The translations under genes were made by a program, and so were the position numbers. The notes beneath the pieces are model-generated. The model was not told the origin of the DNA and made no database searches. It was given only the letters and a program-made list of their open reading frames with translations. Positions 35,104-45,406 of a stretch of DNA of 64,000 bases are shown here, piece by piece. Each line of letters starts with the position of its first letter. Positions within the stretch are counted from its first letter, which is position 1. This stretch comes from Bacillota bacterium. Its GTDB lineage: Bacteria; Bacillota_I; Bacilli_A; Erysipelotrichales; Coprobacillaceae. The stretch lies in assembly GCA_030540195.1 (NCBI GenBank), contig JAUNWT010000002.1:1-64000 (forward strand), given 5' to 3'.

Positions 35104-36919
35104 CGTTATTATTTTTTCTATATTGTTGTCTTCTTTCGTTTTCAGTTAAATAGCGTTTTCTTAAACGAATATTTTCAGGTGTTACTTCTACAAGTTCATC
35201 TTCATTAATATAATCTAAGCAAGCTTCTAAGTTGAATTGACGAGGTCTTTTTAAGACAACTGTTGAATCTTTTGATGATGAACGTGTATTTGTCATTTGT
35301 TTACCTTTAGTAACATTAACAGTTAAATCATTATCTCTACTGTGTTCACCAACAATCATACCTTCATAAACATCCACACCAGGACCAACGAACATAACTC
35401 CACGATCTTCAACACTTCCAAGTGAATAAGCTGTAGTTTGTCCACTATCAATTGAAATTAAAACTCCTAAGTTTCTCTTACCAACTGTTTCACCTTCCAT
35501 TGGACGGTAATCAATAAATGAGTGAGAGATAATTCCATATCCTTTTGTCATTGTCAAGAAGTTTGTCATAAATCCAAAGAGCCCTCTTGATGGAATTGTA
35601 TAAACAACACGTGTTTGTCCATCACGAGAATCCATTGTTTCTAAGACACCTCGACGATATCCAAGTGATTCAATAACCGCTCCAATACAATCATCAGGTG
35701 CTTCAATCGTTACTTCTTCATATGGTTCACATAAAACACCATCGATTTCTTTCATGATTGCTTTAGGTTTAGAAACTTGTAACTCATAACCTTCACGTCT
35801 CATATTTTCAATTAAAATAGATAAGTGTAATTCTCCACGTCCAGAAACGATCCATTCTTCTTTATTTTGAATTCTTTCAATTTTTAAAGATACATCTCTA
35901 TTTGTTTCTTTAAATAATCTTTCTTCAATTTGTCTAGCAGTCACAAATTTACCATCTTGACCAGCAAATGGTGAAGTATTTGTTCCAAAAACCATTTGAA
36001 TTGTTGGTTCATCCACATGTAATAATGGTAAAGCTTCTTCTTGACCTGTTGTACAAACAGTTTCACCAACACCAATATCAGCAAGACCAGCAATAGCAAC
36101 GATATCCCCTGCACTTGCTTCTTCAATTTCAATACGATGTAATCCAATAAATCCATATAATTTTTGAATTCTAAATTGTGTGTGACTTCCATCAGCTCTT
36201 ACACAAGTGACTGATTCATTAACATGAATCTTACCTCTTTGAATACGTCCAATTCCAATACGTCCTACATAATCATTATAATCTAATAATGCTGGTTGGA
36301 ATTGTAATGGTCCATCTACATCAACTAATGGTTCAGGAATTTCTTTGATAATCATATCAAATAAACAATCCATATTTGGTACTTGTGTTGAAATATCAGG
36401 ATCTAGACTTGATGTTCCTTGTAAAGCTGAAGTATAGATTGTTGGGAATTCTAATTGGTCATCATCAGCACCTAATTCCATAAATAATTCTAAAACTTCA
36501 TCCATAACTTCATCAATACGTGTTACTGGTCTATCAACTTTATTAATAACTACGATAGGTTTTACTTTTGCAGCTAACGCTTTCTTTAAAACGAAACGTG
36601 TTTGTGGCATTGTTCCTTCATAGGCATCTACTACTAATAAAACACCATCTACCATGTTCATGATACGTTCTACTTCTCCACCAAAGTCAGCATGACCTGG
36701 TGTATCCATAATATTGATTCGATAGTCTTTATAATTAATTGCTGTATTTTTAGCAAGAATTGTAATTCCTCTTTCTCTTTCAAGGGCATTGCTATCCATA
36801 GCACGTTCGTTGATTTGTTCACGATCTTCTAATGTTCCAGATAGTTTTAATAATTGATCTACTAATGTTGTTTTTCCATGGTCTACATGGGCAATAATCG
36901 CTATATTTCTAATATTCAT
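35099..36919 (-). CDS. typA: Ribosome-associated GTPase TypA/BipA
   Basis: A 606-residue translational GTPase related to EF-G, acting on the 50S subunit, notably under stress and in assembly. G1 is AHVDHGKTTL at 10-19, G2 lies in RERGITI, G3 is DTPGHADFG, and G4 is NKVDRP. Domain II and EF-G-like domains III and V follow, then the BipA-specific C-terminal domain with VGKRNLGVLISIDSGQTTAYSLG and KQMTNTRSS. Length is typical (about 605-615). Monocistronic. Confidence 0.97.
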   Translation of the reverse strand: MNIRNIAIIAHVDHGKTTLVDQLLKLSGTLEDREQINERAMDSNALERERGITILAKNTAINYKDYRINIMDTPGHADFGGEVERIMNMVDGVLLVVDAYEGTMPQTRFVLKKALAAKVKPIVVINKVDRPVTRIDEVMDEVLELFMELGADDDQLEFPTIYTSALQGTSSLDPDISTQVPNMDCLFDMIIKEIPEPLVDVDGPLQFQPALLDYNDYVGRIGIGRIQRGKIHVNESVTCVRADGSHTQFRIQKLYGFIGLHRIEIEEASAGDIVAIAGLADIGVGETVCTTGQEEALPLLHVDEPTIQMVFGTNTSPFAGQDGKFVTARQIEERLFKETNRDVSLKIERIQNKEEWIVSGRGELHLSILIENMRREGYELQVSKPKAIMKEIDGVLCEPYEEVTIEAPDDCIGAVIESLGYRRGVLETMDSRDGQTRVVYTIPSRGLFGFMTNFLTMTKGYGIISHSFIDYRPMEGETVGKRNLGVLISIDSGQTTAYSLGSVEDRGVMFVGPGVDVYEGMIVGEHSRDNDLTVNVTKGKQMTNTRSSSKDSTVVLKRPRQFNLEACLDYINEDELVEVTPENIRLRKRYLTENERRQQYRKNNNG

Positions 36920-36947
36920 ACGCTACTCTCCCTTCAATAACTTCCTC

Positions 36948-36975
36948 ATTATATCACAATAATTTCAATTGTCAT
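36948..36975 (-). promoter_or_regulatory. Promoter of typA
   Basis: Minus-strand ATGACA (36970-36975), 16 bases, TATAAT (36948-36953). The spacer and flank hold an ACAAT...ATTGT inverted repeat. Confidence 0.6.
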
Positions 36976-37028
36976 TATTTATTTTAATATGTCAAAAAAC
37001 AATTTTCAATGTAAGAGTTTACACTTTA

Positions 37029-37820
37029 TTATTGACTCAAAACTTCTTTTTTTATAACTTCTAATACACCTTGATGATCATTACTCGCCGCTATTCCATA
37101 AGCAATATCTTTAATACGTGGTACAGCATTTGCCATTGCATAACTGTATTTGACAGATTTTAATAAAGTATAATCATTCATTTGATCTCCAAACGCCATA
37201 CATTCCTCAGGCTTAATATTCAATTCTTTTTGTAAAATTTTCATTGCTTTTCCTTTGTTAATATCTTCATTTTGAATATCAATCCATTCATTGCCAGAAG
37301 TTGTTGCTTTTATACCTTTATTTACACCTTGAGCAATCGCATCTGCATAACGAATAATTTGATGATTTGCATCATAGATGGCAACCTTCATAATTTCATC
37401 ATCAATTTCATCATAGCTTTCAACAAATTGATAATTACAATAATACATATGTATAACTGACTCTATATTTCTAAACTTATTTAAGCAATAGGCACTTTTA
37501 ACACCACATAAAATCATATTAAGTTCAGGATGTTCCTCTACCAACTTAATAATTGCTTTCACTTGCTCTTTTTTTAGAGTGTTTGTTGCAATCAATTTTG
37601 CTCCTTTTGCAATATAACTTCCATTTTCTCCTATAAAATACATTTCATTAGAAATTGGTAAAAATTTTTGATATAAACGAAAATATTGATTTCCTGACGC
37701 TATAACAAACTTAATTCCTCTTTTTCTAAGTTCAGCAAAAATATCAAAAAATTCCATCGAAAATCTTTTAGATGAATCTAAAAATGTTCCATCCATATCT
37801 GTTGCAATTAATTTAATCAT
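37029..37820 (-). CDS. Cof-type HAD hydrolase
   Basis: A 263-residue sugar or nucleotide phosphatase of the HAD IIB (Cof) family. Motif I is LIATDMDGTFLDSSKR with the nucleophile Asp8 and Asp10. Motif II is FVIASGN near 38, the conserved Lys lies in NKGKAMKIL, and motif IV is CMAFGDQMNDYTLL near 210. A cap domain lies between. Length is typical. It probably dephosphorylates small phosphorylated metabolites; the substrate is not predictable. Monocistronic, and I see no clear terminator in the 109 bases after it. Confidence 0.9.
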   Translation of the reverse strand: MIKLIATDMDGTFLDSSKRFSMEFFDIFAELRKRGIKFVIASGNQYFRLYQKFLPISNEMYFIGENGSYIAKGAKLIATNTLKKEQVKAIIKLVEEHPELNMILCGVKSAYCLNKFRNIESVIHMYYCNYQFVESYDEIDDEIMKVAIYDANHQIIRYADAIAQGVNKGIKATTSGNEWIDIQNEDINKGKAMKILQKELNIKPEECMAFGDQMNDYTLLKSVKYSYAMANAVPRIKDIAYGIAASNDHQGVLEVIKKEVLSQ

Positions 37821-37883
37821 TAACTTGTCCCCTTTATCTTCAAAAACATATTAAAGAAATATGATTTATTTTTCAATACAAAC

Positions 37884-37912
37884 AAAAAGAAAAGTACGAT
37901 TTCTCGTACTTT
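37884..37912 (-). terminator. Terminator after the Rpn gene
   Basis: Minus-strand AAAGTACGA/TCGTACTTT stem with a GAAA tetraloop and a TTCTTTTT tract. Confidence 0.8.
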
Positions 37913-38849
37913 ACTTACCTATTATTTTCTTTATTTCTTCTATGCTTTCATCATTTAACAGCTTATCAAAAATTTCATCATATTGTTTTTCTGTGAGATT
38001 TTCTAAATAACTTATATCTTCATTAGGATATTTCTTTTGATAGAATTTTACGACTTGTTCCTTGATCTTTTCTCTTTTTTCTTCTAATGCCTTTATTTTT
38101 TCTTCTTCTGCACTTTTCAACGCTTCCACTACTTTTTCGTAGTTTCTTTGTTTTGCCTTTTGTTGACTTTGAAATTTTGCGATGGCTAGTGCTTCATCTT
38201 TTAAGTCGTCATCTTCCATGAATTTATCATATTTTTTCTTCATGATTTGTCCCACCTTTGTCAGGTTTATTCTATCACATTCATTCCCTTTTTCAATTAA
38301 ATTGACAATCTCTTCTAATTCATTTAAGTTTTCTTCTCCCTTCTCTTCAATAATTCGATCGATTTCTTTCATAAATACAAAATACATATAAATCAAACTT
38401 CTTTGATTATCATGATATTTATTCCCTGTATTACTGAACTCCCTTACCAATTCATGATGTTCTTTATCATATTCATGATAAAGTACGATTTGATAAAATG
38501 GTTTGAGTTGATTGTAGTCATCTCCTTCTTCTATCTGTGTTGCAATATTTTTACAGGCATAGTATTGAAATCTTTTGAAGACATTTTCAAAATCATCATA
38601 GGCTTGGATCTCAATATTGACAGTTTCTCCATCATTTGTTTTCACTCTTACATCTAATACCGCTCTTTTTTCACGATAATGACTAGGAAGCAGTTCTGCA
38701 TTTTTTACATAAAGTTCTTTACACTTTAAAGGAGTTACTGCTTCAATAATTGTTTTTAATAAATACATGCAATCTTGATCTTCATTGTTGTAGACGAAAT
38801 ACTTAAATAACAGGTCATTATAAAATGGTATATTCTTTTCTTTATTCAT
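37911..38849 (-). CDS. Rpn-family PD-(D/E)XK nuclease / putative transposase-like protein
   Basis: A 312-residue protein. IPFYNDLLFKYFVYNNEDQDCMYLLKTII opens the Rpn/transposase_31-like fold. A PD-(D/E)XK core is visible as AVLDVRVKTNDGETVNIEIQ near 63-82 (Asp and Glu-x-Gln), followed by KRFQYYACKNIATQI. The last 110 residues form a long charged coiled coil (KAKQRNYEKVVEALKSAEEEKIKALEEKREKIKEQ) ending in YLENLTEKQYDEIFDKLL. Rpn proteins are RecA-independent recombination-promoting nucleases, often multi-copy; the true role is unsettled. It has its own AGGAGG site and terminator, and no repeats or target duplications were seen around it. Confidence 0.82.
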   Translation of the reverse strand: MNKEKNIPFYNDLLFKYFVYNNEDQDCMYLLKTIIEAVTPLKCKELYVKNAELLPSHYREKRAVLDVRVKTNDGETVNIEIQAYDDFENVFKRFQYYACKNIATQIEEGDDYNQLKPFYQIVLYHEYDKEHHELVREFSNTGNKYHDNQRSLIYMYFVFMKEIDRIIEEKGEENLNELEEIVNLIEKGNECDRINLTKVGQIMKKKYDKFMEDDDLKDEALAIAKFQSQQKAKQRNYEKVVEALKSAEEEKIKALEEKREKIKEQVVKFYQKKYPNEDISYLENLTEKQYDEIFDKLLNDESIEEIKKIIGK

Positions 38850-38902
38850 ACTTTTTTCCTCCTACTAATATATTCGTCACTTCTTCCTGTTTTTTCTTCA
38901 AA

Positions 38903-38942
38903 AAATAAAAAAGAATTTATTTGTTTTGATACAAATAAATTC
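38903..38942 (-). terminator. Terminator overlapping the end of malY-like gene
   Basis: Minus-strand GAATTTATTTGT/ACAAATAAATTC stem with a six-base loop and six T; it covers the last codons and the stop of the aminotransferase gene. Confidence 0.75.
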
Positions 38943-40080
38943 CTTCTTTAAAACGATTTAAACCATCTTTTAACCTTTCAAATGAACAAGCAACATTCAT
39001 ACGAATAAAAGCTTTTCCATTTTCGCCATATTCAAGGCCATCACTTACATAAAGTCCTGTTTTTTCTCTTATAAAAGAAGTAAGTTCAACACTATCTAAA
39101 CATACATTATGACAATCAATCCATAAAAGATATGTTGCTTCTGTAGGTACTACATAAACATCTTTGATTTCTTTTTGGATGAACGAAATGGCATAATCTT
39201 TATTATTTTGAATATATTGATTTAATTCATTGAGCCAATCTTCACTTTGATTGAAAGCTGCCTTTGTTGCACAAATTGCAAAACTATTTGGTTCAGCTAC
39301 TTCATCCGTATTGATTCCACGATTGACTTTATATCTTAATACTTCATTCGGTACAACAATACAAGCTGTTTGCATTCCTGCCATATTAAAAGCCTTGGTT
39401 GGTGCAATACACATGATCGTATTTTCCAAATTTGTTTTTGAAACTGACGCAAAAGGGATATATTCCTTTTGTGGATTGGAAATATCACAATGAATTTCAT
39501 CACTTAAAACAATAACATGATGTTTTGCACATAAATCACCTATTCTTTGTAATGTCTCTTTATCCCAAATTTTACCAATAGGATTATGGGGATTACAAAA
39601 AATCATCAACGTTGTTTGATTTAAAGCAAGTTTTCTTTCTAAATCTTCAAAATCAATATGATATTCTTTACCATCAAAAACAAGATCACTCGATAAAACA
39701 TGTCTTCCATTATTTAAAATAGAATTATAAAAGATATTATAGACCGGTGACATGATTAAAACATTTTCACCAACCGTTGTCACTTTTCTAACTACTGAAG
39801 AAATAGCAGGAACAACACCTGTGACAAACATCATCCATTCTTTTTCCATATGGAAATGATGTCGTCTTTCCCACCAATTTTGATAAGCTTCAAAATAATC
39901 ATCTGGTACCGTATTATAACCAAAGATTTTATGATCTACTCTTTTGTGTAGAGCATCTATAATGGCAGGGGCTGTTTCGAAATCCATATCCGCTACCCAC
40001 ATAGGGAGTTCATTTTCTTTTACATCCCATTTGTATGAATTTGTATTAAAACGATTGGTCATCTTTGAAAAATCGTACAT
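38917..40080 (-). CDS. MalY/PatB-type C-S lyase (PLP aminotransferase fold)
   Basis: A 387-residue fold-type I PLP enzyme of the MalY/PatB group, which cleaves cystathionine and related thioethers. The N-terminus YDFSKMTNRFNTNSYKWD and LPMWVADMDFETAPAI is diagnostic. FCNPHNPIGKIW near 158, VLSDEIHCDI near 195 and the PLP lysine in APTKAFNMAG near 229 are intact. RMNVACSFERL supplies the carboxylate-binding Arg. It follows the DUF3737 gene by two bases. In sulfur metabolism such enzymes make homocysteine or release H2S, ammonia and pyruvate. Aminotransferase activity is the alternative. Confidence 0.9.
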   Translation of the reverse strand: MYDFSKMTNRFNTNSYKWDVKENELPMWVADMDFETAPAIIDALHKRVDHKIFGYNTVPDDYFEAYQNWWERRHHFHMEKEWMMFVTGVVPAISSVVRKVTTVGENVLIMSPVYNIFYNSILNNGRHVLSSDLVFDGKEYHIDFEDLERKLALNQTTLMIFCNPHNPIGKIWDKETLQRIGDLCAKHHVIVLSDEIHCDISNPQKEYIPFASVSKTNLENTIMCIAPTKAFNMAGMQTACIVVPNEVLRYKVNRGINTDEVAEPNSFAICATKAAFNQSEDWLNELNQYIQNNKDYAISFIQKEIKDVYVVPTEATYLLWIDCHNVCLDSVELTSFIREKTGLYVSDGLEYGENGKAFIRMNVACSFERLKDGLNRFKEGIYLYQNK

Positions 40081-40082
40081 AT

Positions 40083-40928
40083 TTACATCTCCTTTAATTG
40101 AATCATTGTTTGACTTGGATCCACAATTTGATCATCAATAATCATTTCACCAATACTATGTGCACTAATTTTACCAGAAACAGGATTTGTAATGCTATCA
40201 ATATGACTCTCAATTTGTGCATCGATATCTTTACAGAATTCAAAAGCAAGTGTTGTATTAATTAATTTACAATTTACCATCTTTAAACCTTCGATATAAC
40301 ATAACCCTTGCAAACTTTCAATTGTGCAATTCACAAAAGTAATATTCTTGGTATTCCAGGCAAGATATTCACCAATAATTACTGAATCATAAACTGTAAC
40401 ATTTTCACAATTCCAAAAAGCATCTTTTGAAACAAGTTTAGAATTTCTAACAGTAATATTCTTACCACCATCAAAACAATAATTACCCGATAAATTCAAA
40501 CCATCAATTTCAATATTTTCACTATTCATGCCAAAGTAATCACCTTTAGCGACCACATTATGTAACTTAATATCTTGACATTTCCATAAAGTTTCTTGAG
40601 CATTGACCATATTGACATTTTCTAAAGAAATATGTGTTCCTCTTCTAAAGGTCTTAGGGGCATCAATCACACTATCTTTAATATTGATATGATGTGTATA
40701 CCAAATACCCGATCTCGCTGTTTCAAGTAAAGTACTATTTTCTACATTGACGTGATTACAATACCATAAAGGATATTTCCATTTAAAAATACTTCCACTA
40801 ATATCTAAGTGATCACTTTCTTTTAAAGGTGATTCACCATCCGCAAAAATACTATCTTCTACTTTTAAATCATGACTTTTAAATAAAGCTCTTTCCCCTT
40901 TTAGATAAGCTTGTTTTACTAATTCCAT
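40083..40928 (-). CDS. DUF3737 right-handed beta-helix protein
   Basis: A 281-residue protein made of about ten short repeats of the type x-V-x-(N/D)-S-x-(I/L). Examples are LKVEDSIFADGES, VNVENSTLLETA, INIKDSVIDAP, ITVRNSKLVSK and VTVYDSVIIGE, typical of a right-handed parallel beta-helix. This matches DUF3737, found in lactobacilli and clostridia, often beside MalY-type lyases, as here. Function is unknown; the stacked-repeat fold suggests binding of a sugar polymer or a partner protein. It has no signal peptide. Second gene of a three-gene operon, one base after the 81-residue gene. Confidence 0.82.
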   Translation of the reverse strand: MELVKQAYLKGERALFKSHDLKVEDSIFADGESPLKESDHLDISGSIFKWKYPLWYCNHVNVENSTLLETARSGIWYTHHINIKDSVIDAPKTFRRGTHISLENVNMVNAQETLWKCQDIKLHNVVAKGDYFGMNSENIEIDGLNLSGNYCFDGGKNITVRNSKLVSKDAFWNCENVTVYDSVIIGEYLAWNTKNITFVNCTIESLQGLCYIEGLKMVNCKLINTTLAFEFCKDIDAQIESHIDSITNPVSGKISAHSIGEMIIDDQIVDPSQTMIQLKEM

Positions 40929-40929
40929 T

Positions 40930-41175
40930 CTATTCTTCCTCCATTTGTTTCTTTAATGAATAAATCAAATAATCTAAACAATCTATTTTCTTTTGTTCTT
41001 CATGTAATTTATCTAATAAACAACAACGATGACACTGTAATGACTTAATCAACATTTTTAAATCATCATTATTATATTTTTTGATACACTTGGTAATAAG
41101 TTCTTCATCACAGCCTGCATCCTTTAAATTCATAATTAATTCTTCAATTACTTCTTTTCCCAAAGCTCTCACCAC
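40930..41175 (-). CDS. Small Cys-containing protein of unknown function (81 residues)
   Basis: A small, probably all-helical protein: an acidic N-terminal helix, IEELIMNLKDAGCDEELITKCIKKYNNDD, a central LQCHRCCLLDKLHEEQKKIDCLDYL with five cysteines and a CHRCC cluster near 47-51, and a charged tail. I do not recognise a named family. The cysteines could bind a metal or sense redox state. It leads the operon with DUF3737 and the C-S lyase and faces a LysR gene. The start is uncertain: the first codon is GTG (41175) close after AAAGGA, a second GTG follows directly, and a TTG lies at 41163. Confidence 0.65.
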   Translation of the reverse strand: MVRALGKEVIEELIMNLKDAGCDEELITKCIKKYNNDDLKMLIKSLQCHRCCLLDKLHEEQKKIDCLDYLIYSLKKQMEEE

Positions 41176-41292
41176 TTTCCTTTATTATTGTAATTCTTTA
41201 CTCTTGTATTATCAAATACCTATAACAAATACAATTCTATACTTGCAAGGCATAATAAAGAGCTTTAAAATAAAAATAAAGGATGTGAAATC

Positions 41293-42189
41293 ATGGAATT
41301 TAGACTTTTACAATATTTTCTTGCTATTGCAAGAGAGGAAACGATTTTAAAAGCAGCTGAAAGTTTAAACGTTACACAACCCACTTTATCAAGACAAATG
41401 AAAGAACTTGAAGATCATTTAGGAAAACAACTTTTCATTCGGGGTAATCGTAAGATTACTTTAACAGAAGAAGGAATCCTCCTTCGTCAACGTGCTGAAG
41501 AAATTGTCAGTCTAGTTGAAAAAACAGAAAGTGAAATTATGTTATTCGATGAAACTTTAAGTGGAGAAGTATGTATTGGCAGTGGTGAAACGTTAGGCAT
41601 AGAAATCATTTGTAAAGCCATTCAACGTGTGCAAGAAGATTATCCTCGTATTCAATTTCATTTATTTAGTGGTAATGAACAGGATGTAACAGATCGTCTT
41701 GAAAAAGGTCTCATTGATTTTGGCATGATTATTGAACCTGCTAACATTTATAAATACAATCATTTATCTTTACCCTATCAAGACTTATGGGGAATCTATA
41801 TAAAGAAAGACCATCCTCTTGCTTTAAAAGAAACCATTGCCCCTCAAGATTTAATCGATGTTCCTCTTTTATGTTCCTCACAAGAATTAAAATATAAACA
41901 AATTGAAAACTGGGCCAATTCTTATTTTTCTAAATATCATATTATTGCAACCTATAATTTAATTTATAATGCCAGTATTCTAACAAAGGAATGCAATGGT
42001 GCGGTTATTTCTTTAAAAAATCTTATTGATACAAGTGGTGAAAATTCTTTATGTTTTAGACCACTGGAACCACAAATTACTTCATCACTTGCCTTTATTT
42101 GGAAAAAATATCGTGTACTTTCAAAGCCTGCGCAGTATTTCTTAAAAATATTAGAAGAAGAAATTAAAAAGTATTCTACCCCTCATTAG
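41293..42189 (+). CDS. LysR-family transcriptional regulator
   Basis: A 298-residue LysR protein. The winged helix is at 1-65 with EETILKAAESLNVTQPTLSRQMKELEDHLGKQLF and LTEEGILLRQ. The effector domain spans about 88-295 with the usual GEVCIGSGETLG start. It diverges from the small-protein/DUF3737/C-S lyase operon across 117 bases, the classic layout for a LysR gene controlling its neighbour. The effector may be an O-acetylserine- or thioether-like compound if the lyase is involved in sulfur metabolism, but that is inference. GGATGTG precedes the ATG. Confidence 0.9.
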   Translation: MEFRLLQYFLAIAREETILKAAESLNVTQPTLSRQMKELEDHLGKQLFIRGNRKITLTEEGILLRQRAEEIVSLVEKTESEIMLFDETLSGEVCIGSGETLGIEIICKAIQRVQEDYPRIQFHLFSGNEQDVTDRLEKGLIDFGMIIEPANIYKYNHLSLPYQDLWGIYIKKDHPLALKETIAPQDLIDVPLLCSSQELKYKQIENWANSYFSKYHIIATYNLIYNASILTKECNGAVISLKNLIDTSGENSLCFRPLEPQITSSLAFIWKKYRVLSKPAQYFLKILEEEIKKYSTPH

Positions 42190-42200
42190 AATACTTTTTT
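42166..42200 (+). terminator. Terminator between convergent LysR and glucosidase genes
   Basis: AAAAAGTATTCTA/TAGAATACTTTTT stem with an eight-base loop next to the LysR stop; T-rich on both strands, so it may serve both genes. Confidence 0.75.
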
Positions 42201-42208
42201 CATTATTA

Positions 42209-43672
<1,464 letters not shown>

Positions 43673-43686
43673 TTATATTCTTGCAT

Positions 43687-43692
43687 ATTATA
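43687..43692 (-). promoter_or_regulatory. -10 box of the first GH1 gene
   Basis: Minus-strand TATAAT 38 bases before the start; the -35 is weak (TAAAAC at 17 bases). I found no cre site or antiterminator sequence here. Confidence 0.45.
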
Positions 43693-43771
43693 ACTTATTA
43701 TTTGATAGAGTTTTATTTTTTTCATTATTGTAAAAAAACTTGACAAATATCTATTAAAAAATATATTCAAA

Positions 43772-44293
43772 CGGGTAATCAAATAATTTAGGGGTCTCAA
43801 CTTTGGGGGTTTACTTTAGGGGACAACTTTAGGGGGATGGACTTAAAAATTCATATTAAAGAATAGCAACTAAAAATTATCTCAATTAGTTGTTATTTTT
43901 TTATTATATTCAATTAAATAAAATTATATTACATTTTAAAAACAATATGTTAATAAGTTAATTACCACAAACTGTTCCATTCTATTAGATATTATTAAAT
44001 CGTCAAAAGTGCTTAGATATAGCCATTTTTCTTTTATTAAATATATTTTTGATCTAACAATTTATTTTAATAGCATACTTTATATTTCTAACAGTAGGAT
44101 GTTATTATTTTCTTATTTATGTAAAAAGAGAACAATTTGCATTTCGCATTTGCTCTCTCTTTTTATAAATTTTCTTGTAGTATTTTAGGTTGGCCCCTAA
44201 AGTGCCCCCTAACTTTTAACAGACTTTTTTCAAGCCCCCTAAAGTTGGCCCCTAAATAATTTGGCTTTTCCCCTAAATTATTTGGTTACCCCG
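43772..44293. mobile_element. 522-bp non-coding element with repeated inverted ends (MITE-like, IS21/Mu-type ends)
   Basis: Within the 678-base gap between the first GH1 gene and pfk, the two ends are inverted copies. Plus-strand 43772-43794 and the complement of 44270-44293 differ at only a few positions, ending in AAATAATTTAGGGG. Inside each end the core TTTAGGGG recurs every 13-30 bases. The left end has cores at about 43787, 43801, 43815 and 43828; the right end, complementary, has CCCCTAAA-type cores at 44194, 44205, 44235, 44249 and 44270. GC-rich G-runs stand out from a very AT-rich interior (43840-44180) with no open frame above 60 codons and two terminator-like hairpins (43862-43902, 44127-44163). 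Repeated transposase sites at both ends are known from IS21, Tn7 and Mu-type elements. The class assignment is inference; no target duplication was seen. Confidence 0.6.
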
Positions 44294-44326
44294 ATATTTA
44301 TTTCGTAACACCCTTTTTCATAAAAA

Positions 44327-45394
44327 TTATTCTCCAAAACTTACTCCCATCATTTTAGCAGATTGGATAACCTCTCCTTCTGGATCAACATATTTCAATT
44401 TACCTGCTGTTTCACTCAAAGGAATTGCCTTAATTTCATTTTTATCAAAAACAACAAGTTTTCCAAAATCATTTTTTAAAAGAAGAGTTGCTCCATACGT
44501 TCCAAAGCGAGTTGCCATAAATCGATCATAAGCACAAGGTTGTCCTCCTCTTTGAATATGTCCTGCTATAGCAACACGAATTTCATTTGGAATCAATTCT
44601 TGTAACTGATTTGCAAGTTCATAAACAACAGAAAGTCCTTGGCGGCTTGCCACTTTCGCTTTATATTTTTTCTTTGATAAAAGACTATCTTCTTCACTGA
44701 TTGCTCCTTCAGCACAAGCAATCAAAGTATACTCTTTTCCAGCTTTTTGATTTTCTTTAATTTTCTTGACAACTGCATGAATATCATAAGGAATTTCAGG
44801 AAGTAAAATAACATCTGCCCCAGAAGCAATCCCTGCTTGTAAACAAATATGTCCTACTTTGTGACCCATTATTTCTACAACAAAAACACGACTATGGCTT
44901 TTCGCTGTTGTCTCGATTTCATTTAAATAATTTGTCGCAATATCTACTGCACTTTGAAAACCAAAAGTATAATCTGTTCCCCAAGTATCATTATCAATTG
45001 TTTTAGGAAGTCCTATGACATTAAGCCCTTCTTGAGCTAACATATTTGCTGATTTCAAAGAACCGTTTCCTCCCAAAACAACAAGACAATCAAGTTTTAA
45101 TTTTTTATATGTCTTTTTCATAGCAGCTACTTTGTCAAAGCCATCTTCAATCACACGCATTTTTTTAAAAGGACAACGAGAAGACCCTAAAATTGTCCCA
45201 CCTATATTTAAAATATCTTCAAAATCACTTAATGACATTATTTTATATTTTTCATACATCAAACCTTGATATCCCTTTAAAAAACCAATAATTTCAATAT
45301 CTTTTTTTTGTTGATAAAGAGTCTTTACTAGTCCTCTCATCGTTGCATTAAGCGCCTGACAATCTCCGCCACTTGTTAGAATTCCAACTCTCAT
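44327..45394 (-). CDS. 6-phosphofructokinase, group III-like
   Basis: A 355-residue phosphofructokinase phosphorylating fructose-6-phosphate in glycolysis. The ATP-binding start is RVGILTSGGDCQALNA. GGNGSLKSA near 107-115 replaces the usual GGDGS; the glycine after it predicts ATP rather than PPi. GLPKTIDNDTWGTDYTFGF near 131-149 has the catalytic Asp and the PKTIDND form seen in PPi and mixed-type (actinobacterial-like) enzymes. VEIMGHKVGHICLQAGIASGADVILLPE and AGHIQRGGQPCAYDR complete the site. It lies 12 bases after ppk. It may be a paralogue of a main PfkA elsewhere. Confidence 0.88.
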   Translation of the reverse strand: MRVGILTSGGDCQALNATMRGLVKTLYQQKKDIEIIGFLKGYQGLMYEKYKIMSLSDFEDILNIGGTILGSSRCPFKKMRVIEDGFDKVAAMKKTYKKLKLDCLVVLGGNGSLKSANMLAQEGLNVIGLPKTIDNDTWGTDYTFGFQSAVDIATNYLNEIETTAKSHSRVFVVEIMGHKVGHICLQAGIASGADVILLPEIPYDIHAVVKKIKENQKAGKEYTLIACAEGAISEEDSLLSKKKYKAKVASRQGLSVVYELANQLQELIPNEIRVAIAGHIQRGGQPCAYDRFMATRFGTYGATLLLKNDFGKLVVFDKNEIKAIPLSETAGKLKYVDPEGEVIQSAKMMGVSFGE

Positions 45395-45406
45395 ATAACT
45401 TCTCCT

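Noticed and set aside
43772-44293. CRISPR-like or simple repeat array
   Set aside because: The repeat cores invert at the two ends and have irregular short spacing with no unique spacers, so a transposon-end layout fits better.
43740-44310. Target-site duplication flanking the 522-bp element
   Set aside because: Bases outside the inverted ends (…TCAAA and ATATT…) do not repeat; I could not support a duplication.
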